The notes beneath the pieces are model-generated. The model ran no database searches. It saw only the letters and a program-made list of their open reading frames with translations, and was not told the origin of the DNA. From Cranoglanis bouderius (Eukaryota; Chordata; Actinopteri; Siluriformes; Cranoglanididae), in the NCBI GenBank assembly GCA_023630585.1, contig CM042555.1, forward strand, positions 20,683,501-20,747,500: a stretch of DNA of 64,000 nucleotides. Direction: 5' to 3'. The position numbers and the translations under genes were made by a program. Positions 1-9,499 of the stretch are shown here, in pieces. Numbering within the stretch: position 1 is the first letter of the stretch; every line of letters starts with the position of its first letter.

Positions 1-890
1 TAATATTACTAGGACAGCCTTCTTTCATCTCAGAAATATTGCTAAGATAAGAAATATAACGTCACTACACAATGCAGAAAAATTAGTCCATGCTTTTGTC
101 ACCTCTAGGTTGGATTACTGTAATGCCTTACTGTCTGGATGTTCCAGTAGGAGCATAAACAAACTCCAGTTAGTCCAGAATGCAGCTGCAAGAGTCCTCA
201 CTAGAACCAGAAGATATGACCACATCACCCCTATCTTATCCACACTGCATTGGCTCCCAGTGAAATTTCACATTGATTATAAAATACTACTATTGACTTA
301 TAAAGCACTAAATGGCCTCGCACCACAGTACCTAAGCAAACTTTTGGTCTTTTATGATCCGCCATGCCTACTTCAATCAAAAGGTGCAGGCTATTTGTTG
401 GTACCTCGAATAGTGAAGGCTACAACAGGGGGAAGAGCTTTAGAAGAGCATAAAGATGGCTTTGGACCTCAATTCATATGAACAGTCTAGGACTACAATT
501 ACCACAAACAATTTTGCACTCAAGTCTCCATCAGTGAACAGTGGAGAAGTTCAACAAAACAGACTTCATATAAAAACTGTAATGAATTTTCCTCGTTACA
601 CAACTGCACTATTTGACCATGTAGCATTAGCACATTTATAGAAGGGATTTATTTATTTATAATTGCACTATCCGGTGTCACCCAGATGAGGATGGGTTCC
701 CTTTTGAGTCTGGTTCCTCTCAAGGTTTCTTCCTCATATCATCTCAGGGAGTTTTTCCTCACCACCATCACCTCTGGTTGCTCATTAGGGATAAATTCAT
801 ACATTTACAATCTACATCCTGAATTTATATATTTCTGTAAAGCTGCTTTGGGACAATGACCCAAGTGTTATAAAATAAAACTGAAATGAA
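1..890 (+). mobile_element. L2-type LINE, 3' part (RT ORF C-terminus plus 3' UTR)
   Basis: The window opens inside an L2-clade LINE. The frame read through 110-481 encodes the region after the reverse-transcriptase palm, with the motifs LDYCNALLSG, QLVQNAAARVLTRTRRYDHI and LHWLPVKFHIDYKILLLTYK, which are typical of fish L2 elements. The ORF stops at 481 and a 3' UTR follows, ending in an A-rich tail near 875-890. The fuller copy of the same element is at 16331-18346. It sits inside a Tc1-type transposon whose 3' half follows directly. This is non-functional, 5'-incomplete residue in intron 3 of the SULT copy that begins left of the window. Confidence 0.85.
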
Positions 891-1539
891 TAGTGCCATG
901 GCTTGTGCTTTCATGGCTGCTTCTGGAACAGGCTAACTAGTCTTTACTGATGAGTTTGCAGGAACATTTTGTCTTCCAATTTACCGAGAATCGCATACAA
1001 ATTAATTGGGAGGAACTTCATCATGCAGCAAGACAATGATCCAAAACACACTGCCAACTCAACAAAGGACTTCATCAGGGGGGAAATCACCAGACCTTAA
1101 CCCAGTGGAGCAGCATTTCACCTGCTGAAGAGGAGACTGAAGGGAGAAACCCCCTGGAAACAAACACCAACTGAAAGAAGCTGCAGTAAAAACCTGGAAA
1201 AGCTTCACAAAAGAAGAAACCAACAGCTTGATGTCAGTGAGTCTCAGACTTGATGCAGTTATTGCAAGCAAGAGATATGCAACCAAATATGAAGTGTTAT
1301 TCAGTTTAAGACTATCTGTTCCAATACTTTTGCTCACCTAAAAATTGGGTGATCTGTCACCAAAGGTGCCATGTTCTAAATTGTTTAACACGTCTAGATG
1401 TAAATATGAGGAAATGAAAGCTGACATTCAGATCTGTCGTCTCATCTCCATCTTTTGATCTCAAACCCAAATGTATTCAGTGTGTAGTACAAAGAAAAGT
1501 ATTGGCCTAGCTGTTCCAATACTTTTGGACGGGACTGTA
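891..1539 (+). mobile_element. Tc1/mariner-type transposon A, 3' half with right terminal repeat
   Basis: The translation shows a broken DDE-transposase C-terminus (QQDNDPKHTANSTKDF, then FHLLKRRLKGETP). A long right terminal repeat ends at the sequence GACGGGACTGTA. The reverse complement of that repeat matches the left half kept in intron 3 of each complete gene (for example 12107-12475), including GGGTTTGAGATCAAAAGATG. The element was therefore split by the LINE insertions between its halves. The coding sequence has stops and deletions and is dead. Confidence 0.8.
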
Positions 1540-1609
1540 TTAAATCTGAGAGCAGTGGAGCTGATCTGGGTTCAGTCGGATTGAGTTTATTGTGTGGTTT
1601 TGTGTGTAG

Positions 1610-2633
1610 TGATCGGCGGCTGCTGGTTTGATCACATCAAAGGATGGTACACCAACAAGGACAAATACAACATCCTGTTTCTCAGCTACGAGGAGATGAT
1701 CAGGGTGAGACGCAACATGCAGCCATTTTATGTTTATCTCCGTTCACACTATTGTACAGTATTGTGGTAAATAAACGAGTCTGTGTTGGTCAGAGTCCTA
1801 AATGTGGATGATTTGGGATTTGAGCTGATTATTATTAGAATAATATAATTCAGTATTAGTTTTGGGGCGTTGTCTGAATGAATGTAAATGTGTGTTGTGG
1901 TGTTTCAGGACCTGAGAGGAGCCGTGGTGCGGATGTGTGAGTTTTTGGGGAAGAATCTGTCGGATGACGTCATCGACAGTGTGGTGGAGAAATCCAGATT
2001 CAACTACATGAAGAAAGACCCGAAAGCCAACTATGACTCTTTACCTGATGATATGGTAAATTCGGAGAAAGGCGCTTTCCTCCGCAAGGGTACGAAGGAG
2101 TGAGCAAGCAATCGTCTGAGATTCAGCTTCACTTTATTTATTAACAATCACTCGCTTCTCAGCTTACACACAAACACAACACAACTCTCACTAATCCCCT
2201 ACACCAAAACATCTACTGAACATGGATTTACATCTCGTTTCTGATTGGTTCCTTTTTAATCCCTGTAGCTCCTGCTTTCTGTCTACATGTGTAATGTGTG
2301 TAATGTATGTGTAATGTGTATGTGTGTGTGTAATGTGTATGTAATGTGTATGTGTGTGTGTGTGTGTGTGTGTGTAATGTGTGTATAATGTATGTGTAAT
2401 GTGTGTGTAATGTGTGTGTAATGTGTATGTGTGTGTGTGTGTGTGTGTAATGTGTGTGTAATGTGTGTATAATGTATGTGTAATGTGTGTGTAATGTGTG
2501 TGTGTGTGCAGGTACAGTGGGAGACTGGAAGAACTCTCTGACTGTGGCACAGAATGAACACTTTGATCGTGTTTATCAGGAACAAATGAAAGACCTGCCG
2601 CTTGAGTGGGGCATCACTGACCTACACGCATGA
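1610..2633 (+). CDS. sult: Cytosolic sulfotransferase copy 0, exons 4-6 only (5' exons lie left of the window)
   Basis: Three coding exons are visible: 1610-1704 (95 bp), 1909-2089 (181 bp) and 2512-2633 (122 bp including TGA). All have AG/GT borders. They match the classical SULT exon sizes and encode the C-terminal half of a PAPS-dependent cytosolic sulfotransferase: IGGCWFDHIKGWY, then the PAPS-binding stretch RKGTVGDWKN, then the dimerisation motif KNSLTVAQNE (KxxxTVxxxE). This copy has the full-length exon 5 (KANYDSLPDD) and Ser at the position that is Pro in the last two copies. The protein ends DLHA. The upstream exons are expected outside the window, by analogy with the complete copies. 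Subfamily: SULT3-like (amine sulfotransferase-like) by resemblance, not proven. Confidence 0.9.
2284..2508 (+). repeat. TAATGTGTGTG minisatellite in SULT copy 0 intron 5
   Basis: Imperfect 11-bp TAATGTGTGTG units are mixed with pure TG runs and fill most of the 422-bp intron 5. The array reaches to within a few bases of the TGTGCAG acceptor of the last exon, so no polypyrimidine tract is present there. It is the short homolog of the 8-kb array in the last gene copy. Confidence 0.9.
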
Positions 2634-3190
2634 AACACTCTAATCCTGATTCATGTTGTTATTCCCACTGGAAATAAAGTTTATATACTTTATATATCTG
2701 GCTGGTAAAAATATTGCCAAAGTATATAACTCTATATAATTGATATATCTGGCTCAGAAGCACAGAATGTTGTTGTGTATAATAACGATGAAAATAACAA
2801 TATGAACTTTCCTTCATGTTTAGATCAAAAGAACAAAATTATAATCCATTGTTAAAAGGCTTAAATAAATAAAATTGAATTTAAATGAATTTTCAGCCAT
2901 TAAAATGACCAATTTGACTAAAATGACTAATTTTTTTATCAGCATGGCGATGGATTCAGTGCTGCTTGGCCAAAGAAAACATCGACTGTGAAGTGGATGA
3001 AAGGTCTGGTTTTCTGATGGCCAAAACCCACAGACAGAAAAGATCATCATGATGTTCTGTTTACTGTCTTGTCCATAAACATACACTTTTATACATATAT
3101 TTTATATTTCTGTTTTATGCTTTTTTACATCTTGATAAAAAAAAAATTTTTACACAAGTGTTTTACAAGTGCTTTGTGAGAGGCAGAAAT
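2634..3190 (+). other. SULT copy 0 3' UTR and flank with poly(A) signal
   Basis: A canonical AATAAA lies at 2673-2678, 40 bp after the stop codon, and is the likely cleavage signal. The rest is AT-rich single-copy-looking sequence with a short direct repeat of a TATATCTGGCT motif (near 2690 and 2743). I see no gene in it. Homologous flanks follow the other copies. Confidence 0.7.
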
Positions 3191-3196
3191 ATGGTT

Positions 3197-3855
3197 TATG
3201 TGCTTGCCATTGAGTAGTGTAAAGTGTAAAGTGTAAAGTGTGCTGTCCTGATGGAGTTCAGCTGGCTTTATAACTCACTGAGGTTCGGTTGTCCAATACA
3301 TTTGAAAGCAGCTGTTTCACTTACTGTTAAAAGTGAAAATGAACTTGCACAGAAAAAAAGTGTGTATAAAGTCCTCTTTATAGCAGATCACAGGGTGAAC
3401 AAAGGCTGGTAGAGATCTTTAAATTTACTTTCATAAAAGGGCGCCCCTATCTGTGGATGCATGCAAGTGTAAAGTGTTTAGTGTAAAGTGTTTAGTGTAA
3501 GGAGTCCAGTGTAACCTTTATAATGTAAAGGGTGTGGGGTGAAGTGTAAAGTGTTTAGTGTAAAGTGTTTAGTGTAAGGAGTCCAGTGTAACCTTTATAA
3601 TGTAAAGAGTGTGGGGTAAAGTGTAAAGTGTTTAGTGTAAAGTGTTTAGTGTAAAGTGTTCAGTGTAAGGAGTCCAGTGTAACTTCTATAATGTAAAGAG
3701 TCTGGGGTAAAGTGTAAAGTGTATAGTGTAAAGAGTGCAGGATAAAGTGTGTAAAGCATATTGTGTAAAGTTTTCAGTGTAAAGTCTGTAGTGTAAGTGT
3801 GTAAAGTATTCTGTGTGTAGTGTAAAGTGTATTGTTCAGAGTATAGTGTAAAGCG
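3197..3855. repeat. TGTAAAGTG-type minisatellite (3' side of SULT copy 0)
   Basis: Irregular tandem units built from GTGTAAAGTGTTTAGTGTAA and close variants fill 3460-3855. A short burst at 3205-3240 and a stretch of non-repetitive sequence precede it. Reverse-strand reading frames through it (LYTLHYT repeats) are only repeat translations. A related array follows SULT copy 2 (37563-38045), but the array is deleted after copy 1. Confidence 0.85.
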
Positions 3856-4076
3856 CACGCTTCCGGGTTGTCAGTGACTTTGTTTACTTTCGACACGTGT
3901 GTTTTGTTATGGTTTACGTCTTGTCTCTGCCCCTGTCTTGTTATTGGTTGTCTCCCTCACGTGTCATCATTATTCACAGCCGTTTTTGTTTTACCGTTGA
4001 TTACGTTAATTATTTAAACCCCTGGTGTGTCTTTGTTCAATGCAAAGTATTGCATGTCTGTACCGTACCAAGCCGT

Positions 4077-5605
4077 TGTAGCGAAATTTTTAAAAAAGGT
4101 GGTGTTATTATGCATTATTCTTTTCCACCAGAATAATTAAATGGATCAACTTTAAACATGAAACGAAACAGAAGCGCACACTTGGATTCAACGCACCTTT
4201 TTAAAGGAGACGAGTTTTAAAGCGTGCCCGCATTATCTACCAGAATGTGGAGTAACTCGGATGAATCTGCAACGTTTAAGATAATATTCTCCACCAGTTA
4301 CGATTTACGTAACAAATTAAAAGATGTTTAACACGTTTAAATGTATCCTCCAATTTATATAAGGAATTAGCTCGAGTGGCGTGAAATATATCTATATATC
4401 TAATCAACGCGTGTTGTGACCAGTTATAAATATACATCAGCCATGAAAGGGAGTTTATATAGGTGCACATATACATATAGATAATTAACTACAACGGATT
4501 GTAATTAATTATGACTATGTATGTGGCCTAGATCAGCTTTATGAACTCTAAAGAGTGAGTTTATCCTTCTGGCCAGGAAGAATGAACTCACTAAGTTTGT
4601 TATTAAAAATTAGAGCGGGTAACGGAGCTCTTATGCAGCATTTAAGGGACTCATCACGTGACCAAAAACAGAGAAAATCAAGCGTGGGATGATAGATTTT
4701 AATAGCTATATGTGACTATGGATACACACGACTAACTCTAAGCAGAACATACATATATACACATCTATATACAGGGAGAGAAAAGGGATAGAGAGAAAGT
4801 GATGAAAGAAAGGGGAGCAGACAAAAACACAACTATTTAGCCTTTTTCAGAACCAGCACGAACTTAATTCTCTTGTAACACAGGGGTCCAATCTTAAACG
4901 CAGATATAGGTCATTAATTATACTTGCATGGCCTCAAGGTTGAGAGTTTGTGCGAGGTCGGGTAGAGTTCGCTGGTTCGTTGTTGTTTGGAAAGGCGTGA
5001 GCCCGGAGGTAGTTGCATCTTGTGTACGGAGAGAGAGAGATCCTGGCTTCCTCTTCGGGAGAGAAACCGGAAGAAGTGAAGTTGAGAAGTGAAGTCAAAC
5101 TCTGAAGTGTAACTCTCAAATCCGCAGTGAAGTGAGCGTGGTGTTGTTTTAAAAACAACACCAACGCACACGCCTCTTTGGGCTATGGGCCAATCAGGAA
5201 GTTGGGTTTGCATGTCCGGATGACTCTCTTTGTCTGGTCTCGGACCCTAATTTAAATGTCGAGGGAGGAGCCGGTCTATACCGTGTTATAAATTAAATTA
5301 AAGGAAAAACATGAAATGATGTATCCCATTGCAATGTGATATGCATAATCAATCCGGGTATCTCAAGACGATTAACTACATACCAAATTCAATGGATTTG
5401 TGAAGAATATTACAAATAAAACCTGGTTACAGACATTTAAAATGATATGCTAGATTAAAACTATTTAAAGTCATCAAGGTTAGTTAAACACACAATATAT
5501 GTAAACAAAATAACATCACACTATTTAGACATGGAATAATTACATATAATTACACGTTACATTGAAGAGAGAGGGGTTTCTCCATTGTGTGTGTAAGGTA
5601 AGCAT

Positions 5606-5668
<63 letters not shown>

Positions 5669-5915
5669 TCGTAAAGTAAGTGTGTGTGTGTGTGTGTGTG
5701 TGTGTGGTGGATCCCTGCTGACGAACTAATCATGAAGTTTCCCAGACGTTCAGTCATCAAAGGTTTCATTTATTGCAGGGGTAAGTCCTGTGTGGGTCCC
5801 AGAGAGCCTTTTTACATTCCAAAGGTGCATCTGGTCAAAGGAGGCCTCTCGGGGTTACTCTATGTTTAGTTTGGGTTAATTTAGAAATCAGTTTGAGCAT
5901 AGATCATACGCTACA
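4077..5915. mobile_element. Solo LTR (retrovirus-like, 1.84 kb) inserted in the 5' LTR, copy 1
   Basis: The insert starts TGTAGCG and ends CGCTACA, a 7-bp inverted terminal match of TG..CA type. It is flanked by a 4-bp direct repeat CCGT (4073-4076 and 5916-5919). Removing it restores the uninterrupted LTR sequence seen at about 7977-7990. No coding domains are found inside, so I read it as a solo LTR left by recombination. A 4-bp duplication and TG..CA ends fit retroviral or LTR-type integration. Class and orientation are not resolved. It holds a CACGTG-containing segment, a TATAAA-like site near 5286, AATAAA near 5414, and TG runs at 5609-5706. Confidence 0.7.
5609..5706. repeat. (TG)n microsatellite inside the solo LTR
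   Basis: Two TG runs are separated by TCTCGTAAAGTAAG. Run length differs between the three copies of the solo LTR (compare 22265-22353 and 39822-39901). Confidence 0.9.
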
Positions 5916-6063
5916 CCGTTTATCCTCGTTTTTCGTTTCATGGTTTTGATCCTGTTATAGCCTCATGTTTCTTGATTCTTGTCTTAGTCTAGTTCATGTT
6001 GTTTGACGATCGCTTGACCCCCGCTGGATTTTTGACCACGTTTTTGCCTTATGTTTTTGGATT

Positions 6064-6068
<5 letters not shown>

Positions 6069-6132
<64 letters not shown>

Positions 6133-6134
6133 AA
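6069..6134. repeat. (TC)n tract in the 5' LTR
   Basis: A pyrimidine run of TC dinucleotides lies just before the TAAATAAA poly(A)-like signal of the LTR. It is far shorter in the 3' LTR (CATCTCTCTCTC near 8130), so the 5' LTR tract expanded after insertion. Confidence 0.9.
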
Positions 6135-6207
6135 ATAAAAAAAAAGCTTTAACTACAATAGCTTCCATCTCAAACCCCATTACATCACAGAATACTTCAC
6201 CCACACC

Positions 6208-7710
6208 ATGGATGCAGCAGGGAAGTGAAGGAGATATCATGCCAGGGTAACCAGGAAAACCGTGCCAGCGATTGACTCGATCCAGTTCCCCCAGTGGACT
6301 GCCATAGATCTCCTGGACCCGTATGATGGGTTCTTTGGTTATCCTGAGTATTTTCTCACAGACTGCCAGTTCTATTTTGCCAGCCTGGAGGACCCCAGGC
6401 CCAACGAGAAGCAGTGGCTGAGGTTCATGCTGTCCCGGCTTTTCGGCCCAGACCGCCAGTGGGCGGAGTTTCTAGTTGCAATGGGATCCAGTGGACTTAA
6501 TGATGTAAATCAGTTTGTGGGACTATTTCTGACGGTATTCGGGAGTCCAGAATGCAAATCTGACCTGGAAAACTTTTGGGGGGAGCCAGCCTGTCAAATA
6601 AACCTGTCCTGCCATTCACCATCTACTATGAGCAGGCAGACAGGGCGGCCTCCAAATTCCAGCTCCAGCTGTAGGCCAACGTGGCGACTTCATCTCCAGA
6701 GCTCCAGCCTGACACCCACAAAGTGGTCTCCCCTGCAGAGCTCCAGCCGTAGGTCAATGTGGTGACCTCATTTCCAGAGCGCCAGCCTGAGACCCACAAG
6801 GTGGTCTTCCCTGCAGAGCTCCAGCCGGAGGTCAACGTAGAAACCTCAATCCCAGAGCGCCAGCCTGAGACCCGTGAGAAGGTCTCCCCTGCAGAGCTCC
6901 AGCCGGGGGTCAACGTGATGACCTCATCTCCAGAGCTCCAGCCTGAGATTTGCGAGTAGGTCTCCCCTGCAGAGCTCCAGCCGGAGGTCAACGTGGCGAA
7001 CTCCCAGGTGCAGTTCCAGTTAGAGATTGATGGCACAGCCTATCAAGTCCTGTTCATGCCAGAGGCAGATGAAATGGCCTACCAAGCCATATTCCGGTCT
7101 GAGGTCGACGGCACGGCCTCCCATGCCATGTTCCTGCCAGAGGCCCAAGGCACTGCCTACCAAGTCATGCTCAAGTCAGAGGCCGAGGAGACGGCCCACC
7201 AAGCCATGTTCCAGTCAGAGGTCGACGAGACGGCCCACCAAGCCATGTTCCAGTCAGAGGTCGACGAGACGGCCCACCAAGCCATGTTCCAGTCAGAGGT
7301 CAACGAGACGGCCCACCAAGCCATGTTCCAGTCAGAGGCCGACGAGATGGACCACCAAGTCATGTTCCAGTCAGAGGCCGAAGAGACGGCCCACCAAGCC
7401 ATGTTCCAGTCAGAGGTCGATGAGACGGCCCACCCAGCCATGTTCCAGTCAGAGGTCGACGAGACGGCCTCCCATGTCATGTTCTTACCAGAGGCCGACG
7501 ACACGGCCCACCATGCTCTGCTCATGCCTGAGGCTGATGAGACAGCCTACCAAGTTCAGCTCACGCCTGAGGCTAATGACACGACCTCCCAAGCCTTGTC
7601 CCCCCGTCCCGACCCCGGTGAGCCTGCCCCAGCCTCATATCTGCCTACCTCGGGACTTGGGTGCTGTGTAGACATTTTGCCAAGAGGGCCAGGACTGCCA
7701 GAGGGGACTC
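6208..7710 (+). pseudogene. Gag-like protein with repeat tail, broken (LTR element copy 1)
   Basis: From ATG 6208 the frame reads seven codons into a TGA (6226-6228). It then stays open in the same frame through a gag/capsid-like domain of the gypsy type (LLDPYDGFFGYPEYFLTDCQ, QWLRFMLSRLFGPDRQWAEF, FVGLFLTVFGSPECK) to about 6650. The natural continuation then shifts frame: YYEQADRAASKFQLQL, a proline/glutamate-rich 26-residue repeat (PERQPETHKVV, PAELQPEVNV), and finally the 13-residue VNTR (MFQSEVDETAHQA). Stops also interrupt the repeat part (for example 6957-6959). No nucleic-acid-binding zinc knuckle and no pol were seen. It is a decayed gag that once packaged the element, if functional at all. 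Confidence 0.65.
7167..7595 (+). repeat. 39-bp coding VNTR, 11 units (LTR element copy 1)
   Basis: Eleven 39-bp units encode a 13-residue repeat with core MFQSEVDETAHQA. The central units are almost identical and the outer ones are degenerate. The frame is open on both strands. Copy number is 12 in the second LTR element (23809-24276) and 11 in the third. Confidence 0.9.
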
Positions 7711-8194
7711 TGTCACAGATTTCCCCTCTCGCTGAGTGCCGGAGCGAGCAGCGCGCTCAACAGCCCGTAGCGCAACAGCGCGCACTGTCAGTGACTTTCG
7801 ACACGTGTGTTTTGTTATGGTTTATGTCTTGTCTCTGCCCCTGCATTGTTATTGGTTGTCTCCCTCATGTGTCATCATTATTCACAGTTGTTTTTGTTTT
7901 ACCGTTGATTACGTTAATTATTTAAACCCCTGATGTGTCTTTGTTCAATGCGAAGTATTGCATGTCTGTACCGTACCAAGCCATTTATCCTCGTTTTTTG
8001 TTTCATGGTTTTGATCCTGTTATAGCCTTGCATTTCTCGATTCTTGTCTTAGTCTAGTTCATGTTGTTTGCCAATCGCTTGACCCCTCGCTTGATTTTTG
8101 ACCGTGTTTTTGCTTTACGTTTTTGTCTGCATCTCTCTCTCTAAATAAAAGCTTTAACTGCAATTGCATCTGTCTCAAACCCCATTACATGACA
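7711..8194 (+). mobile_element. 3' LTR of LTR element copy 1
   Basis: Starts TGTCACAG after a GAGGGGAC purine tract, ends CATTACATGACA, and is 484 bp long. It contains TAAATAAAAGCTTT as the probable poly(A) signal. The reading frame of the internal repeat runs into it as far as 7925. Confidence 0.7.
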
Positions 8195-8490
8195 GTAGTG
8201 AAAGTGAAAGTGACATGTGAAGGCCAATGTATGGTAACCCATAGTTGGAATTTGTCCTCTGCATTTAACCCATCCAAGTTAGTGCACACACATTAGGAGT
8301 TGTGAGTAGTGAACACACACTCTACAAACCGTGAACACACCCGGAGCAGTGGGCAGCCATTTTTGCTGCGGCGCCCGGGGAGCAGTTGAGGGTTAAGGGC
8401 CTTGCTCAAGTGCCCAACAGTGGCAGCTTGGCAGTGCTGGGATTTGAACTCACGACCTTCCAATTCGTAGCCCAACTTCTTAACCACTAG
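8195..8490 (-). mobile_element. tRNA-derived SINE (V-SINE-like), copy 1
   Basis: Read on the minus strand it begins CTAGTGGTTAAGAAGTTGGG (A-box-like) and has GTGAGTTCAAATCCC (B-box), followed by a conserved body with TTGAGCAAGGCCCTTAACCC. That combination is typical of fish tRNA-derived SINEs with a V-type central domain. It has no complete tRNA cloverleaf, so it is not a tRNA gene. It abuts the 3' LTR. Confidence 0.75.
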
Positions 8491-9200
8491 TGTGTAGTAT
8501 AAAGCATGCAGTGTAAAGTGTATAATGTAAAGTGTGTAAATTGTTCAGTGTATAGTGTAAAGCATACAGTGTGTAGTGTGTAGTGTAAAGCATGTAGTGT
8601 GTAGTATAAAGCATGCAGTGTAAAGTGTATAATGTAAAGTGTGTAAATTGTTCAGTGTATAGTGTAAAGCATGCAGTGTGTAGTGTGTAGTGTAAAGCAT
8701 GTAGTGTGTAGTGTGTAGTGTAAAGCATGTAGTGTAAAATGTGCAAATTGTTCAGTATATAGTGTAAAGTGTGTGAATTGTTCAGTGCATAGTTGAGTGT
8801 ATAGGGTAAAGCATGCAGTGTAAAGTGTGTAAATTGTTTGGTGTATAGCGTAAAGCATGTAGTGTACAGTCTGTAGTGTAAACTGTGTAAAGTATGTAGT
8901 GTACAGTGCATAGTGTATAGTATATAGTTTTAGTGTGTAGTGCCAAGTGTGTCAATTGTTCAGTGTATAATGTAAAGTATGTAGTTTAAACCATGTAGTG
9001 TATAGTGTGTACTGTGAAGTGTATAGTTTTTAGTGTGGAGTGTAAAGTGTGTAAATTGTTCAGTATATAGTGTAAAGCATGTACTGTAAAGTATGTAAAT
9101 TGTTCAGTGTATAGTGTAAAATATGTAGTGTAAAGTGTGTAAATTGTTGAGCGTATAGTGTAAAGTATGTAGTGTCTAGTGTGTACTGTAATGTGTAAAA
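8491..9200. repeat. TGTAAAGTGTGTAAATTGTTCAG minisatellite upstream of SULT copy 1
   Basis: Repeated blocks combine TGTAGTGTAAAGCATG, TGTAAAGTGTGTAAATTG and TTCAGTGTATAG in a loose higher-order pattern. It ends about 230 bp before the TATA-like box of the gene. Minus-strand frames (LHYTLYT) are repeat translations. The unit-2 array (25178-25995) contains one more block of roughly 110 bp. Confidence 0.9.
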
Positions 9201-9430
9201 TTACACAAATCTCTTCAGACTTCATAAACCTACAGTTTGATTTGGCTGAGGCTCAGTGGTGACAATTTCATCTCTTAATATGAAACATGAGATGAGTGAC
9301 AGAGTAACACCAGCTCCATGCTAACACACAGTTTGCTTGTGGTTTGTTCAAATCCTATTAAATGATTGATACTGGCTCCGCCCACTTTCCACACCCACTA
9401 GGTCTCGTATGTGCTGATTTGATGTACGTG

Positions 9431-9436
9431 TATAAG
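9431..9436 (+). promoter_or_regulatory. TATA-like box of SULT copy 1
   Basis: TATAAG lies 63 bp before the ATG within CGTGTATAAGATGCGAGTG. A short CCGCCCAC motif sits near 9377. The same arrangement precedes copies 2 and 3. This is inference from position; no transcript data. Confidence 0.45.
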
Positions 9437-9499
9437 ATGCGAGTGTGCGAATGAGTGAGTGAGTGTCTGAGTGAGTGTGTGACTCGACCGTATCACAGC

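Larger units (their letters stand above)
3869..8194 (+). mobile_element. Non-autonomous LTR retrotransposon, copy 1 (5' LTR interrupted)
   Basis: The 5' LTR (3869-4076 continued at 5916-6189) and the 3' LTR (7711-8194) share long stretches, such as CGACACGTGTGTTTTGTTA, the TTACCGTTGATTACG segment, and a TAAATAAA..GCTTTAACT poly(A)-signal region. The 3' LTR begins TGTCAC directly after a purine-rich GAGGGGAC tract and ends ATGACA. That is a plausible polypurine tract and TG..CA structure. The internal region is only about 1.5 kb, with a gag-like domain and a coding VNTR; no protease, RT or integrase is seen. The 5' LTR lacks about 80 bp at its start and has been split by a solo LTR. Probably a Ty3/gypsy-derived parasite of an autonomous relative. 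Confidence 0.75.

Noticed and set aside
3897..4136. Small ORF starting MCFVMVYVLSLPLSCYW, also seen at 38093-38332
   Set aside because: It lies within the LTR and runs into the solo LTR insertion; the coincidence follows from repeat homology, not gene conservation.
4276..5213. Short minus-strand frames inside the solo LTR as an accessory gene
   Set aside because: They are short, AT-rich, lack recognisable domains, and change between copies by indels that break them.
7157..7525. Minus-strand frame with MAWWAVSSTSDWN repeats, and plus-strand RRPTKPCSSQRST frame
   Set aside because: Both are alternative-frame readings of the 39-bp VNTR; the frame continuous with the gag-like region is MFQSEVDETAHQA.
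8195..8490. Possible tRNA gene (A- and B-box-like motifs on the minus strand)
   Set aside because: No complete acceptor or anticodon stem is seen, and the body matches a tRNA-derived SINE.
8480..9225. Minus-strand open frames with LHYTLYT-type repeats
   Set aside because: They are translations of the minisatellite upstream of the SULT gene; similar frames appear at 25232-26019 and 42749-43536.
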